Source: Chondrus crispus (lineage: Eukaryota > Rhodophyta > Florideophyceae > Gigartinales > Gigartinaceae). From it: DNA of 64,000 nucleotides. The translations under genes and the position numbers were made by a program. Positions 10,340 through 21,015 of the stretch are shown here, piece by piece; within the stretch, counting starts at the first letter, position 1, and each line of letters opens with the position of its first letter. The notes beneath the pieces were generated by a model. The model saw nothing but the letters and a program-made list of their open reading frames with translations. It was not told the origin of the DNA and did not search any database. Location: contig NW_005179083.1 in assembly GCF_000350225.1 (NCBI RefSeq), positions 1 to 64,000 on the forward strand. The letters are read 5' to 3'.

Positions 10340-11640
10340 TTACGCCTGGACTGGATATGTACAGTCTGCGATGTGAGATGGCATACGTGCGAGGATGGCA
10401 GGTGCAACTGATGACGAGATAGCGTAGCTAGTGCGTTGTTGTAGGCGCAACTTCACGTTGCCATATGCACAATGGCCGCAGTGGGAAATCTTGAGGGCAA
10501 GGGCTTTGATGATATTCATCGTGCGGGCGGGGCAAGCTCCCAGCGTTTCGAAGGAAAGCGGAGCAAAGTGCCAGTCTAGGGTGTGGATCTCTGCATCAAT
10601 TAGAAGTTGCAAAACCACGCGGAGTGTGCGGCGTAGGGTCTCGCACTCGGAGAAGTCCCCGGCGTCAGCAGCTGCGAGGCCGGCGGTCTGAAAAGCGTGT
10701 GTAGATAGCTGGTTTCTTTGTGGGTTGTGACGATGGATCATACCGAAACCTGTTTGACAGTGTGTAGCGTGATTTCCCCGGCAAGCAGTGGGAGCAGCGT
10801 AGCGGGGTGATTGAGGCGTTATAGACAGGGAATTGTAGATGCCGGCGGAGCATTATTGACCACTGTGACGAGTGTACAAGAATCATAAGAGAAGGGTGTG
10901 CTGTATGGAACGCGGATGCGCCGGGCGATAAAATGGAATGGTATCGCACACGGTGACGAACAGCTATCATGGTGTGGTCGGTTGGGTTGGGGCCGGCAGT
11001 CCAGTGGTCGTGTTGCCAGGAACGGCGCGAAGCGGGAGCGTGAATAACCTGAAATAGGAAGTGGTGAGTGCCTACAGATCGCTGTGCAAGTGCGTCCAGT
11101 TCGTGTTGGCCGAGGTCATAGTTGCCCGAAGGAGAGCGCCTGATTTCGTAAGCAGGTGGGCGGTGAACTGGTGGGAGTTCGCGCATCAGAGAACGGAGGA
11201 TTGTACGGGCAAGGCCGAGGTATTGCGAAACGGGGAGACCTTGACGTCCTTTGTGGAGGTGTGGAGCCGAGGAGATGAGACAGGCTGCATATCATACAAT
11301 ATGCAATCAGTCTCATCTCCTCCGCTCGTTCGCGCATATGCGTGAACGAAGGGGGTGAGTACGATGAATCCGCGTCCCCCGAGGCGAAAGGAGAGGCAGA
11401 TTTGTCGCAAGACTGTAATGGGTGTTGGTGGTCGTCAAACTGGGTGTCAAAAGGTATCGAAAGACGTGGAGGAGTGAGGCCGACAAGGTGATGGATGTGG
11501 GATAACTCCTCTCCGCCCTGGGTTGGGTGAGAGGCGGAGGCCTTGTAGAGGGAGCACACGACGCGAACGCGCGGCGCAAATAGATCTGATACGGTCGAAC
11601 TCGCGAAAAGGGAGAGGCTCACTGGCCGGTTACGCGCAGT
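10340..11640 (-). pseudogene. LINE-like retrotransposon, C-terminal part, degraded
   Basis: This is the 3' part of the minus-strand element whose reverse transcriptase lies at 14675-13585 and 12453-12168. Three overlapping frames (11622-11116, 11186-10665, 10741-10340) carry it, so it holds at least two frameshifts. The last 130 codons read THAFQTAG..., then CETLRRTL and a FAPLSFETLG segment. This is the usual C-terminal wording of non-LTR polymerases of this sort in algae and oomycetes. A 22-bp imperfect hairpin sits inside it at 11271-11320. It is non-functional. Confidence 0.6.
11271..11320. repeat. 22-bp imperfect hairpin inside the LINE relic
   Basis: Arms 11271-11292 and 11299-11320 pair at 18 of 22 positions around a 6-base loop; the outer eleven pairs (GGAGATGAGAC) are perfect. 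Confidence 0.85.
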
Positions 11641-11649
11641 CGCCCGTGG

Positions 11650-12167
11650 TGCGTAAACGGGAGCGACCGGTAACGGGTTAGAAGCCAGCGCGCGGATAAA
11701 CTACCGAACGGCCGTAGATTAGGCGCGAAAGGGACGGGGGCGAACTTGCCCCAGTTTACTGGTGGGGACGGGTACCAGGTCTTTACCCCTCAGAGGGACG
11801 CCTCGGACACCTGTCCCAGTACAGTAGTACAGTACCTGGGGCATAGTGCGTGCCGGGTACTGTACACAATTAAAAAACTAGAGCCATAATTACTCTACCG
11901 CACGCACGCTGCTACTACACGTGTGCACTACTGTACACGCGTGATGCTTACAGACTACCGCACGGACGACACGTGTGCTAACGCGCACACGTAACACGCG
12001 TAGACTACCGCACGGACGACACGTGTGCTACTGTACACGTGCGCCACGCCACGACCTGTCGGTACACGCGGGCGCTCCCTACAGGTGGGCACACCCGCCC
12101 ACGTGACCCGTGCACTGCCGCCCGGTTAATAACCTCCGCGTGGGCGCGCCGGTCGTTATACTACAAT
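11650..12167. mobile_element. LTR-like insertion in the LINE relic
   Basis: About 0.5 kb of non-coding DNA separates two collinear parts of the LINE polymerase. Its right edge ends CGTTATACTACA at 12167, the same end word as the Copia-type LTRs at 21015 and 42884. It is rich in CACGTGT and TACAGTAC words as they are. I could not find the left edge or a target duplication. It is best read as a diverged Copia-type solo LTR. Confidence 0.5.
11952..12030. repeat. 29-bp direct repeat with 50-bp period
   Basis: The same 29 bases, starting AGACTACCGCACGG, occur at 11952-11980 and 12002-12030. They lie inside the LTR-like insertion and probably reflect internal duplication of an LTR regulatory segment. 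Confidence 0.9.
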
Positions 12168-12453
12168 GGACACGAAAGCCAGATGCACACATTCGGTTGA
12201 GGTGGAACTCTGTCCGTGCATCTGGAACGGCTTGTAGAAGGTCGAGGGTGGCGTTGCATGAAGCAGGTTTTTTGGCCATGTGTTCCCGTATATAATCAAG
12301 AGTGCCGATCGGGGTGCCAAGGAGATCAATTTCGTGGACGGAGATGTGTCGGCGCGAGAAGCTTGATGACAAAGTTGCCAGTGTGGCAGCGTGTGCCGAA
12401 GGCACGAACGCACGTGTCTTCACCAATTGATGTAGAATTGGTGCCGGGGCCCC
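12168..12453 (-). pseudogene. LINE-like reverse transcriptase, thumb-region fragment
   Basis: Minus-strand codons (frame of 12426-12079) read ISVHEIDLLGTPIG, then HMAKKPASCNATLDLLQAVPDA and a Cys-containing helix. GTPIG followed by a helix-rich segment is typical of the region just after the palm in non-LTR reverse transcriptases. It is collinear with the palm fragment at 14675-13585, from which the Gypsy LTR 12454-13584 separates it. The LTR-like insertion ending at 12167 truncates its other side. Confidence 0.65.
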
Positions 12454-13584
12454 TGTAGTGCAATAAGGGGTTGCACAAGGGGGTGAAGGGAAGAGAAACT
12501 AAGTTGGAATGTGAATACTGTAGTCCGGGATTGGGAGACACACGTGTGAATATTTGCACAGTTTTTATTTTAATTATTAATTTTATTTAGTTAATTAGTC
12601 AGTATTAATTTGGCTGACACTAGATTAGATCTAGGATCTAGCGCCGCGAGTTACTGTAGTGGCTCCGGCGGGGCGATATATACCTCAGCCCACTGGCCAC
12701 CAAGTCAGTAAAGGTAACCCGAGTTGCCGGAGTTGAATGTCGCCCTGGTCGAAGTCCATCTCTACCAAGACGCTCCCTTTTACCTAAGCCTACGGCATCC
12801 TTCAGTGCTCGGGGGTCCCCTTTCCTTTTCCTCTATTTCCCTATCCATTATTTCCCTATCCTAATTTCCCTTAATCTTGAGTTGGTCCCACCTTGTAGGA
12901 TTGCGATCCGCAACGTGACGTCATTAGCCATCGGGCTTCTGTGTTGGTGCACCAGTGGTGCTTTTCTCAGAGTGGGTTCCATCGGAATCCGGTTGCGACC
13001 GATCCGGTTTTAGTACTTTGCCATCGGTCAGTACGAAGGTATAGCGCTGCTATTGTTGTCTGTTCCGTCGGAGGCTGTTGCGACGACGTCTTCGACGAAG
13101 ATCTTATCTCCTATATAAGGTAGCGTTGGTTCCATCGGAATCTGGTTGCGACTGATCCAGTGTTGGTACTTTGCCATCGGACAGTACGACGGTGTAGCGC
13201 TGCTACGTTTTCTTCTTTCTCGACGGGCTTCGTTGCGACGTCCCCGTCGAAGACCTTATCAAGGGTATAAGGTATCACGGCGCTCCACGAGCATTGGATT
13301 TACGACCCAGCGGGTTCGGACTGCCTAGACACCCGCACTCGTCAAGCATTTGCCTTTTCAAGTCTTTACCACACCTATAATCCCGGGCCGGGCTTTCTTC
13401 CTTTGCCCCCCCTTTTTGGGATTTGAGCTACCGCGGGCTGCAAGCCCCCATAAAGGGAAAGGGAGCTCCGAACACTCCGTTACATTGCGCCGGCAGCGAC
13501 TTTGGTTGTTTCGTTTGTTTGTTTGTTTCCGGGCCGTGAGGGTCTTCGACCTTGTACACTGCCTACCAGGCGCATTGCACCACA
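12454..13584 (+). mobile_element. Gypsy LTR A, probable solo, inside the LINE
   Basis: The sequence begins TGTAGTGCAAT and ends TTGCACCACA, matching the ends of the Gypsy LTRs at 24165-25210 and 37494-38537. The body is the same LTR with clear divergence and length changes (1131 bp). The flanks GCCCC (12449-12453) and GACCC (13585-13589) match at four of five bases, consistent with an old target duplication. No internal element sequence adjoins it. It splits the LINE reverse transcriptase. Confidence 0.85.
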
Positions 13585-14675
13585 GACCCGCTGTTTGGAT
13601 AAGTCGAACAGCCTCGAGGATTTCAGGGAGGGTCCGGCTAGCGTCACGTCGCCCGCATAGGCGACCGTTAATGTGAGGTTACACACTTCCACTAGCTCAC
13701 GTAGGAACTCATGTACGGCAAGGGAAAATAGGACCATGCTTGGGTGGTCACCTTGTTGAGCCCTTTCTCGGCTTTGGATCACCTGTGGCTGGGAAGCAGG
13801 TATGATCAGAGGCGGAACTGAGCCGGCGTATATTTGTTTACAGAAGCGGGGCGAGAGAGGGTGCCCGTTGAGGAAGGGTGTCCAGGAATCGCTGGCGGGA
13901 GCACCGGTTAAAGGCGTTTCTAGCATCGATGGAGACGACGACGAAGTCCATGCTATCGGAGTTACAATCTGTTATCATTCTTGTGTCATGTATGATGGCG
14001 TCGAGGCCTGTGCGGATTCCATTGGCCTTTTGGGCTGGGTGTAGGAAGTCTCGTGTATCGTCTATCGCAGCGGGGAGCAATTTCTTCATTACCACACGAC
14101 GGAGCACCTGGCCTATAGCGATTGGTCTGATCTTCCCAACGCGGGGATTAAGGGGGAGGGGGGTGGCAGCTGCCAAAGGGTGAGATTGTTTATTGTGGGA
14201 GGTTACCAGAAGCGAGGAGCCCAACTAGATTATTGGGAGCAGACAGGCCTGTCACGCCAGCTTGAGGCGTAATGGAGCTGGTAACCAGGTGGTGTAGGAG
14301 GCGCGGGGTCATGAGGTCAGGTCCAGGTGCAGAGTGGGGATGGAGAGATCTGACTGCTCTTCGTACCACAGATTCTTCAGTCTCTGTTGTAGAGGGAAGA
14401 TCATACGAATGTGTCGGTATCACCGGGACCGGAGGTGCGCGGTAGAGGGCAGAGAGCGCGGCCTGCGTGTTCGGGTCGTTCAAATCTGCAAGCGGGGCGT
14501 TGGTCAAGGATTTCATAGCTCTTCCATACTGCGCTTCGTATGCCAAGCCCATTGCGCTTCCAAGTCGGCGGGTTGTCGGAGTGTTCGTCGGCTCTGTGCG
14601 GGGGTGGCGGTGGTGCCACAAGTGACGTGCGGTGTGAGCATCCAGGGCCTCGCGCCAGCGGGCGGGCCACTCAGA
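13585..14675 (-). pseudogene. LINE-like reverse transcriptase, palm domain, interrupted
   Basis: Three adjoining minus-strand frames (14621-14190, 14224-13838, 13926-13480) together give the order of a non-LTR reverse transcriptase. They read HSAPGPDLMTP (motif 0), KIRPIAIGQVLRR (motif 1), VVSIDARNAFN (motif A with its Asp), then RERAQQGD (motif B) and AYAGDVTLAGP. The last is at the motif C position and has YAGD where YADD or YLDD is expected. Frame changes occur near 14200 and 13900. Copying RNA at a nicked target would be its role, but the frameshifts, the motif C change and two insertions downstream make it dead. Confidence 0.75.
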
Positions 14676-15575
14676 CTCGGAACCAGCACGGAGGGGGTGT
14701 TGAGATAAGGCTTGATTTATATTTCATATACCGTTGCAATCCTTTCGAAAAGGACTGTTCGGCATCGAAACGGCTTTTCAATGCAATTTTAGAGGCTTCA
14801 ATATTTCAATTGCAGTTTCATTCAACCATGCTGTACAAAAAATGAACATGCAGCGAAACGGAGATATAGCCTCAAAATTTTGTTGGCGGGCGACTCTGAC
14901 ATCAACACCCTTGCTGGACTGCACTTGTTTTACCTTCCGGCGCAATGAATATTTCCCACCTCCTTTGCAATGTGGATTCTATCCAGAAAGCCGATCTGTC
15001 CGGCCGCAGTTGAGCCTCTGGAGGCTGATGACAAGCTCGGCCAGTACAATGTAATATTGATGAGGAAAGGAGAGTCGTTGTGAGAGCTCAAACACTCAAC
15101 CATTTATCTATACTTTTATTGTCAAACAAAAGCAAACTTTAGCGGTGTGTAGCGTTAATAAAATGAACACTGTGACTAACTCTCGTTCAGTCGTTTTTGC
15201 AAAGCGTTTATTAAGTTGGACGCACTTGTAATTGCAGGTTGGGAGCTCTCAGGGTTAGTGAGTGGTCATTTCCTGTCCTCAGTTGCTTTCCCACTCCGAG
15301 CTCCGCGACTTTTATAGAGATTCTAGTTGGTACTTAGAACAATACAGTAGATGCTGAACTATAATAAACTATCACTTTAGTCTTGAATTGATTTCCATAC
15401 AATCGCTCATGTCGTTTCTTTCAATCCCCACATCCATCCTTATAACATTCCAAAAACCTTCAATCTTCGCTTGCCTCCCTGTCATCACAAGCCACCAACA
15501 AAAGCCTATCATAAACAATTCTTGTTTCGTCCGGCACAGTGGTCTGATGTCAGGAACAGAGTTCCTCCCCGTCCT
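14676..15575. other. Non-coding stretch, no gene recognised
   Basis: This region is upstream of the LINE relic. Frames of 96-106 codons (14734-15054, 15388-15678, plus) lack recognisable features, and the second overlaps a better minus-strand frame. Confidence 0.45.
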
Positions 15576-15865
15576 TCATATTCCATTGGCAGCTCCATAC
15601 AATGGTATAGCATGGAGCGAAACTGAGTTCGCATTCTTCTCATTCTGCCAATGGCCCTCAGTAACTCCAAACACGTAGTTAGAGTTAGTCCCGCTGCTTG
15701 ACACCCCGTTGATATCGAAGTTCATGCCAGTTACAAAATGCAATTTTCCTGGCTGATTTAACGGGTGGGGCAACAAGAATGTTTCAGCAAAGTCAAATAC
15801 GAAATGGCGAGATTCATTGGCATCATTCAATAGGAATGAAATCCGGGTCCTTCTGGCCTTCTTAT
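15576..15865 (-). pseudogene. Gene fragment cut by an LTR
   Basis: The minus-strand frame is open from the LTR edge at 15865 down to a stop at 15576, about 96 codons. The segment KLHFVTGMNFDINGV followed by SSSGTNSNYVFG looks like a real beta-rich protein, with a loose resemblance in wording to dirigent or allene-oxide-cyclase-like folds that I cannot confirm. The frame runs straight into the LTR at 15866-16489, so the 5' part of the gene was probably displaced beyond 16490. I do not assign a function. Confidence 0.4.
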
Positions 15866-16489
15866 TGTGGTATAAACACGTGTTGATCTAGCATTACTTT
15901 TGCGCGACTTGTATACACGTGCATATTGATGACTCAAGTCCCCCGACGTACAGTGCCAAGCCTATGTACACCAGACTCGCTCACTTCCGACACGCGCACA
16001 CGTGGGCCTACTCCCGCGCCTTTACACGTATGTACCATGATGTGGCCTCTTGAGCTCTAGCCATTACATCTCGACCGCGATCTAGTACAGTACATAGTGT
16101 TGTTGGCGCTTTCGCCGGGTAGGTTTGCAGACAACCGACCAAGGACCGGGGGCGCAGTTCTCGTTCTTGGGTTCTCGGCGGGGACATCAACTACCCCTTC
16201 CTCGTTCACGCTCTTTCGTTACCCTTCGCTCGCGTGCGCTCGGACTCTCGTGGCTACTTCGCTTGTTGCCTCCCAGCTTGCGCACACGGTTTGCTGGTCG
16301 AGTTTTAGCCCCGCTGGATCGAGAGCATCGCGTTGTTCACTTGTAGTTTCCGAGGTTCGTGAGCACCTCCTGGTTTACAGTTGCCCGCCAGCCTCTGCCA
16401 CTTCCCCCTAGCTACCTGTATACGCCCCCATGAACGACCGTTGCGCTAGCAAGTTACCCCGATTCGCCTTCTACTACACTTATACCTCA
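15866..16489. mobile_element. Copia-type LTR, solo or orphan
   Basis: The sequence begins TGTGGTATAAAC and ends TTATACCTCA, close to the ends of the LTR at 42285-42884 (TGTGGTATAACC... TTATACTACA). The interior is rich in CACGTGT and TACAGTAC words, as in its relatives. No internal element ORF adjoins it, and I see no clear 5-bp target duplication. Confidence 0.6.
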
Positions 16490-17711
16490 TAAATCCTCCA
16501 CGCGCAACTTTCCGATGGGTACTGAATACAGATCCAGTGGCGTTGTATCGGGTCTAAGTGGGGTACACGCATTAGAGCAGGTTTCAATCATAAACATACA
16601 TTGCAAGTCTCTCCGACCAGTCGCAATTCGAAGCCCGGACCTGTGTTCTATCCAATAATGACGAAGCAGATCAAACGAGGGCCTAAGGATTCTAGTACAT
16701 CCCGACGAGGGAGGACTGTCGTAGATAAAAGGAACAGCCAACCACATACGCAGGTTTCGTACACATGCTTTCTGTTAGTGCCCATTAGGAGCATTTGCGG
16801 TGGCTCCCTATGCAAGCTATGTAGGCCAATAGGAGCTTCCACTCTGTGTTCATTTCCAGTCGAAAAAGGGCCCTGAATTAAGTTGGTCATCTCTCCGGGG
16901 CATGCTGCTGTGGCAAGGAGCATACAGCGCACAATCTCTGAGCGTTCGTTCTTCCTTCGTGTCAAGAACGATGTGGCTAACTTGTCACCGTTTTCATTTT
17001 TGCAAGAATTGTGGGAGCACGAAGCCAGAAGAAAGTCATAGTGCCGGCGTGCCCATGAGGTCGAGGATGGTTCAGCAAAAAGTAAAGGGAAGGCAAGGGT
17101 TGTAAGTGTGATGTGCGTAGTGTTGACGTTTTGTGCAGGATCGGGAGTCTCTGTTTATGAAATGTGATTTGGGGAGGGTTGGCAAACGGTGTTTCAGGTT
17201 GGAGAAGATCCACTTTAAGAGCTGTTATGCATCAACGATGCACTCAAGAAGCTCAGGTAGGGAATGGCATATCGCGCTTATTGCTGTGTCGTTGTGGATC
17301 TTCCGTATGGAGATGCTAAGATGAGGCATAGTTGCGTGAGGTGAGGGGGGCGATGGGTTCCCGAATGCAAATGATTCCGTAAAGAGATACATAGTCTTTG
17401 TAGTCTGATTATCTCCGTGTTCTCACCCATTTTTATTTTCGCTCAGAGACTACATTGCTGTGTTCTAGCCGATAAAATGGATTTTTCAATTACGAAATTT
17501 AAAAACGAAACATTGATGGAACATACGTGATGAGATAACCCTGCAGCAACCGTAATCTACCATTTTTCGAAATGAACATAAAGGAGGAGTAGCCTCAACG
17601 CCAGACAGAAGGTCCAGCATTGGCCCTTCAACCCCTCATAGATATCTGTGTGAATGCGATTAGAACCAATTGAAAGCCACAATGCCCTTTTATCGTGTCC
17701 GTTGTGGTTGT
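16490..17711. other. Mostly non-coding; possible displaced gene part
   Basis: A minus-strand frame of 86 codons (16747-16487) and a second of 105 codons in another frame (16965-16648) lie just beyond the LTR. They could be the upstream part of the gene fragment at 15865-15576, but they need a frame change and contain stops. The rest shows nothing. Confidence 0.35.
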
Positions 17712-18830
17712 TGTAGTGCAATGTGCCTGTCAGGCCGGAACCAGGGTCCAACGGTCCAGCGACAACACAAGCAACAAACAACAACCAACAAGAGTTGCCG
17801 ACGGCACAGCCCTACGGAGTGTCCGATTCTCCCTTTCCCTTTAAGTGGGTTTGCGGCCCACAGTACCTCAAGTCCCTGACAGGGGGGTCCAAAGGAAGAG
17901 GCCTGCCCCGGGACGAATGGTGGTACAGTCTTGTACAGGTAGCTGCTCGGCGAGTTCGGGGCGGTAATTAGGAAGCCGGGCCCAATGGGTCATAAAGCCA
18001 ATGCTCGCGGAGCGCCTGTTACAACTTATACCCTCGATAAGGTCTTCGACGGGGACGTCGCAACGCAGCCCGTCGGGAATTTGCAAACACGTAGCAGCGC
18101 TACACCTCCGTACTGCCCGATGGCAAAGTACCGACACCGGAACGGTCGCAACCTGTATCCGATGGAACCAACACTGTCCTGTATACACAACAGGACCTTC
18201 GAGGGAAACGTCGTTGCAACAGCCTCCGTCGGTGGTCGTAAACAAGTAGCAACGCTACACCCACGTGTCGCCCGATGGCCAAGACACCTACACCGGTCCG
18301 GTCGCAACCAAAGCCGATGGCACCAACAACAAACAAAAGAACCAACAAAAGAGCCCGATGACTCCAGTCGTCACAATGCGGATCGCAATCAGGCACTGTG
18401 GAACCAACACAAGATAAGGGAATAGAAATAGAGATAGAAATAGAAAAGGATAGATGAAATAAAGGAAAAGGAAAGGGAACCCCCGAGCGCAAAGGATAAC
18501 GTAATCTGTGGTAAAAGGGAGCGTCTTGGGAAAGACGGACTTCGACCAAGGCGATATTCAACTCTGGCAACTCGGGTTACCTTTACTGACTTGGTCGCCA
18601 GAGGGCTAAGGTATATATCGCCCCGCCGGAGCCACTACAGTGGCTCGCGGCGCTAGATCCTAGATCTAATCTAGTGTCAGCAAAATTAATGCCAACTAAT
18701 TAACTAAATAAAATTAATTAATTAAAACTGTGCAATTATTCACACGTGTGTCCCCCAACTCGGACTACTTTCCATATCCAAATATTTTCCTTTCTTTTCA
18801 CCCCCCTTTTTAGGTGCGTATCGCACCACA
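17712..18830 (-). mobile_element. Gypsy solo LTR B with target duplication
   Basis: On the plus strand it reads from TGTAGTGCAATG at 17712 to CGCACCACA at 18830, the reverse of the Gypsy LTR. Five-base flanks are identical, GTTGT at 17707-17711 and GTTGT at 18831-18835. This shows a clean insertion followed by LTR-LTR recombination. Confidence 0.95.
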
Positions 18831-18952
18831 GTTGTGTACGGCGAATAAAACGAACGAACTGGTGCTGCCAGCAAGAAAATCTCTTGCGCAGACTATATAT
18901 TGCTGAAATGATCGAACACAAAATCGCCTCAACGATATGCAAATCAGCATAT

Positions 18953-19303
18953 CTAATTCCCTGAGATTTTTATACAGTGCATTCCCTTATTCTCTCTCAG
19001 AGTTCGAATCCGGGGAAACACTACGCCGTCCTGGATAGGGCGACTTTGCAACTTGAAAGCCTCTAATCCTAGCTCTGCAAGGTCCGCCCGGCGCTGCACG
19101 GCAAAATTGTATAGATGGGCGACCTCCTGCAGCTCCTCGGCCTTTTTCGCCTTCGGTTCACCTCTTTCTCCAGACGAACCAGAGATTTCTTCTACAGTTG
19201 CTGTCCTCTTCTCATTCGTACTAGATTGTTTTAAAGAAACCGCCTTGCTGGAAGTCACCACGCATCTATTCTTTGTCAAGGCAAACCCCGATGACTGCAT
19301 CAC
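18953..19303 (-). pseudogene. Unrecognised ORF truncated by a Copia LTR
   Basis: A 116-codon minus-strand frame touches the LTR that starts at 19304. It is Lys/Glu-rich, with a helical stretch reading KKAEELQEVAHLYNFAVQ. Helical tails of this kind occur in accessory DNA-binding proteins of DNA transposons, but I cannot identify it. The junction suggests that a longer frame was cut by the LTR. Confidence 0.35.
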
Positions 19304-21015
19304 TGTAGTATAACCGCCCCTGGGGGCTTTAATTTAGATTAGATCAGGATGGGATTAGCTACGGTAGATCTCGACGCTCTACAGCTCCACCACGTGTGTC
19401 CACGTGTACCCTAGGGGTACGGGGGCGCGCGCACACACGTGAGCACGTGTGCTACTCCGGAAAGAGGCGCACACACACGGGTATTACGTGTGCTGTCAGC
19501 ACCGACGGCTGACACCGTTAGAATGCAAGCCGACCTGCCCTACAGTAGTCCACTACAGTACCTCAGTACTGTAGTGCTATGACAGATCGTTTGTATAATA
19601 AATATGAGCGGACAGACGGCGGAGGGGGACGACAAGCACGGACTTGTCAAGGAACCTCCGCCTGGGTCCGGCCCGCTTATTCTAACCCAACTTCCGTTAG
19701 TTACCTTAGAACGTCACTCCGTGTGGGTTGAGGACGCGCGCAGCGCGCCCACGAGCCAGATTCGCCTCCGCCCGTCGGTACTGGATCATCACCCAGTACC
19801 TCTCCGGGGCGTCGAGGCGTCGAACCGCTTGCGCGTGCGCGTGTCCTCCAGTGTAGAAACAATGACAAATGGAAACAGAATCGATGACCCACTCTCCAAA
19901 TCTGCGGCGATTGGGACGTATCCCTCGTACCCCAGAACATTATGCAGTATTGCTCACGATGCAGTCTTGCGATGGAGACTGGATTCTTCGAAACCACTGA
20001 GCTTTCTCGAAGCATCAGAATGCAGCGAGCACAATGAGTGGCAATTGGCAATGGTAGGTGAACTGGATTCAATCCAGTAGAAATAAACCTGGACACTTGT
20101 GCCAAAACTCGCCCATATAGAGCCAATAATCCCTCGTTGGGTTTATGCTAAGAAACGGGATGCAACCGGATCACTTACACGGTGCAAAGCTAGACCTGTG
20201 GCCGAGGGCCACTCGCAAAAGCGCGGCATCGACTACGACGAAATGTTCTATCCTATGTCCAAATACACGACTCTGTGGTTTTTTGGCATGAGCAGCCGAT
20301 GAAAAGCTCAAACTATTACAGCTTGACGTAAATCTGTAGTATAACCCCCCCTGGGGCTTTTTAGTTAGATTAGATCAACAACGGATCTAGTGCTGTAGAG
20401 CCCGATGCTCTACAGTACCACCGCGCGTGGCCACGTGTACCCCTCGGGTACAGGGCCCAGGCGTGGCACGTGTACACGTGTACGTGCAGGACCAAAGAGC
20501 GCGCACACCCGTGTACTGTCAGCCCCGATGGGTGACAGTATTACAGTGTCGACCGACCGCTACAGTACGTCGCTACAGTACATCGGTACTGTATTACTAT
20601 GATAGGTTATTATGTACATTAAATATGGAGCGGACCGGCGGCGGTGGACGAGGACAAGCACAGACTTGTCACCCACCGACCGTCAAGGTCCGACTTCCCG
20701 CTTATTCTAAGGTAGCGCTCGCTAACTACCTTAGAGCGGCGCCGAGCGCGGGTTGAGGACGCGCGCGGTACGCCCACGAGCCGGCTACGCCTCCGCCCGT
20801 CGGTACTGGATCGTCACCCAGTACCGCGCCGGGGCGTCGAGGCGTCGAACCGCTCGCGCGTACCGGCCTCCTCCCCGTTCCCGCTCTACCACGCTACCCG
20901 GGCCCGCTGCCCGGTGCCGTTAGCTGGTGTCCCGCTTCACCCCCGTCTTCCCGATCGGACGGGGTCTCGGTCGAGCTGTGCATACACCCCTATCGCTGGG
21001 GGTGTTTATGCTACA
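19304..21015 (+). mobile_element. Internally deleted Ty1/Copia element
   Basis: Two similar LTRs in the same direction flank a 0.5-kb piece of Copia polymerase. The first, 19304 to about 19848, starts TGTAGTATAACC and lacks its 3' end. The second, 20335-21015, starts TGTAGTATAACC and ends TTATGCTACA. Between them lies only the start of the reverse transcriptase. Flanks ATCAC (left) and TTGGG (right) do not match, so the ends were probably rearranged. The second LTR joins directly to the middle of a U-family ORF at 21016. Confidence 0.75.
19849..20334 (+). pseudogene. Copia reverse transcriptase fragment
   Basis: One plus-strand frame runs through TAG at 20078-20080 and TAA at 20084-20086. 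It reads SFLEASECSEHNEWQLAM, then TWTLVPK and PRWVYAKKRDATG, and next KARPVAEGHSQKRGIDYDEMF. This is the standard start of the Ty1/Copia reverse transcriptase (RVT_2 family). The catalytic YxDD part is missing. Confidence 0.85.

Noticed and set aside
12941..13328. Two 60-codon frames that look alike
   Set aside because: They arise from an internal repeat in Gypsy LTR A and have no counterpart as a gene.
19002..19011. GTTCGAATCC, like the T loop of a tRNA
   Set aside because: The flanking bases do not form a T stem, and no acceptor stem or anticodon arm can be drawn around it.
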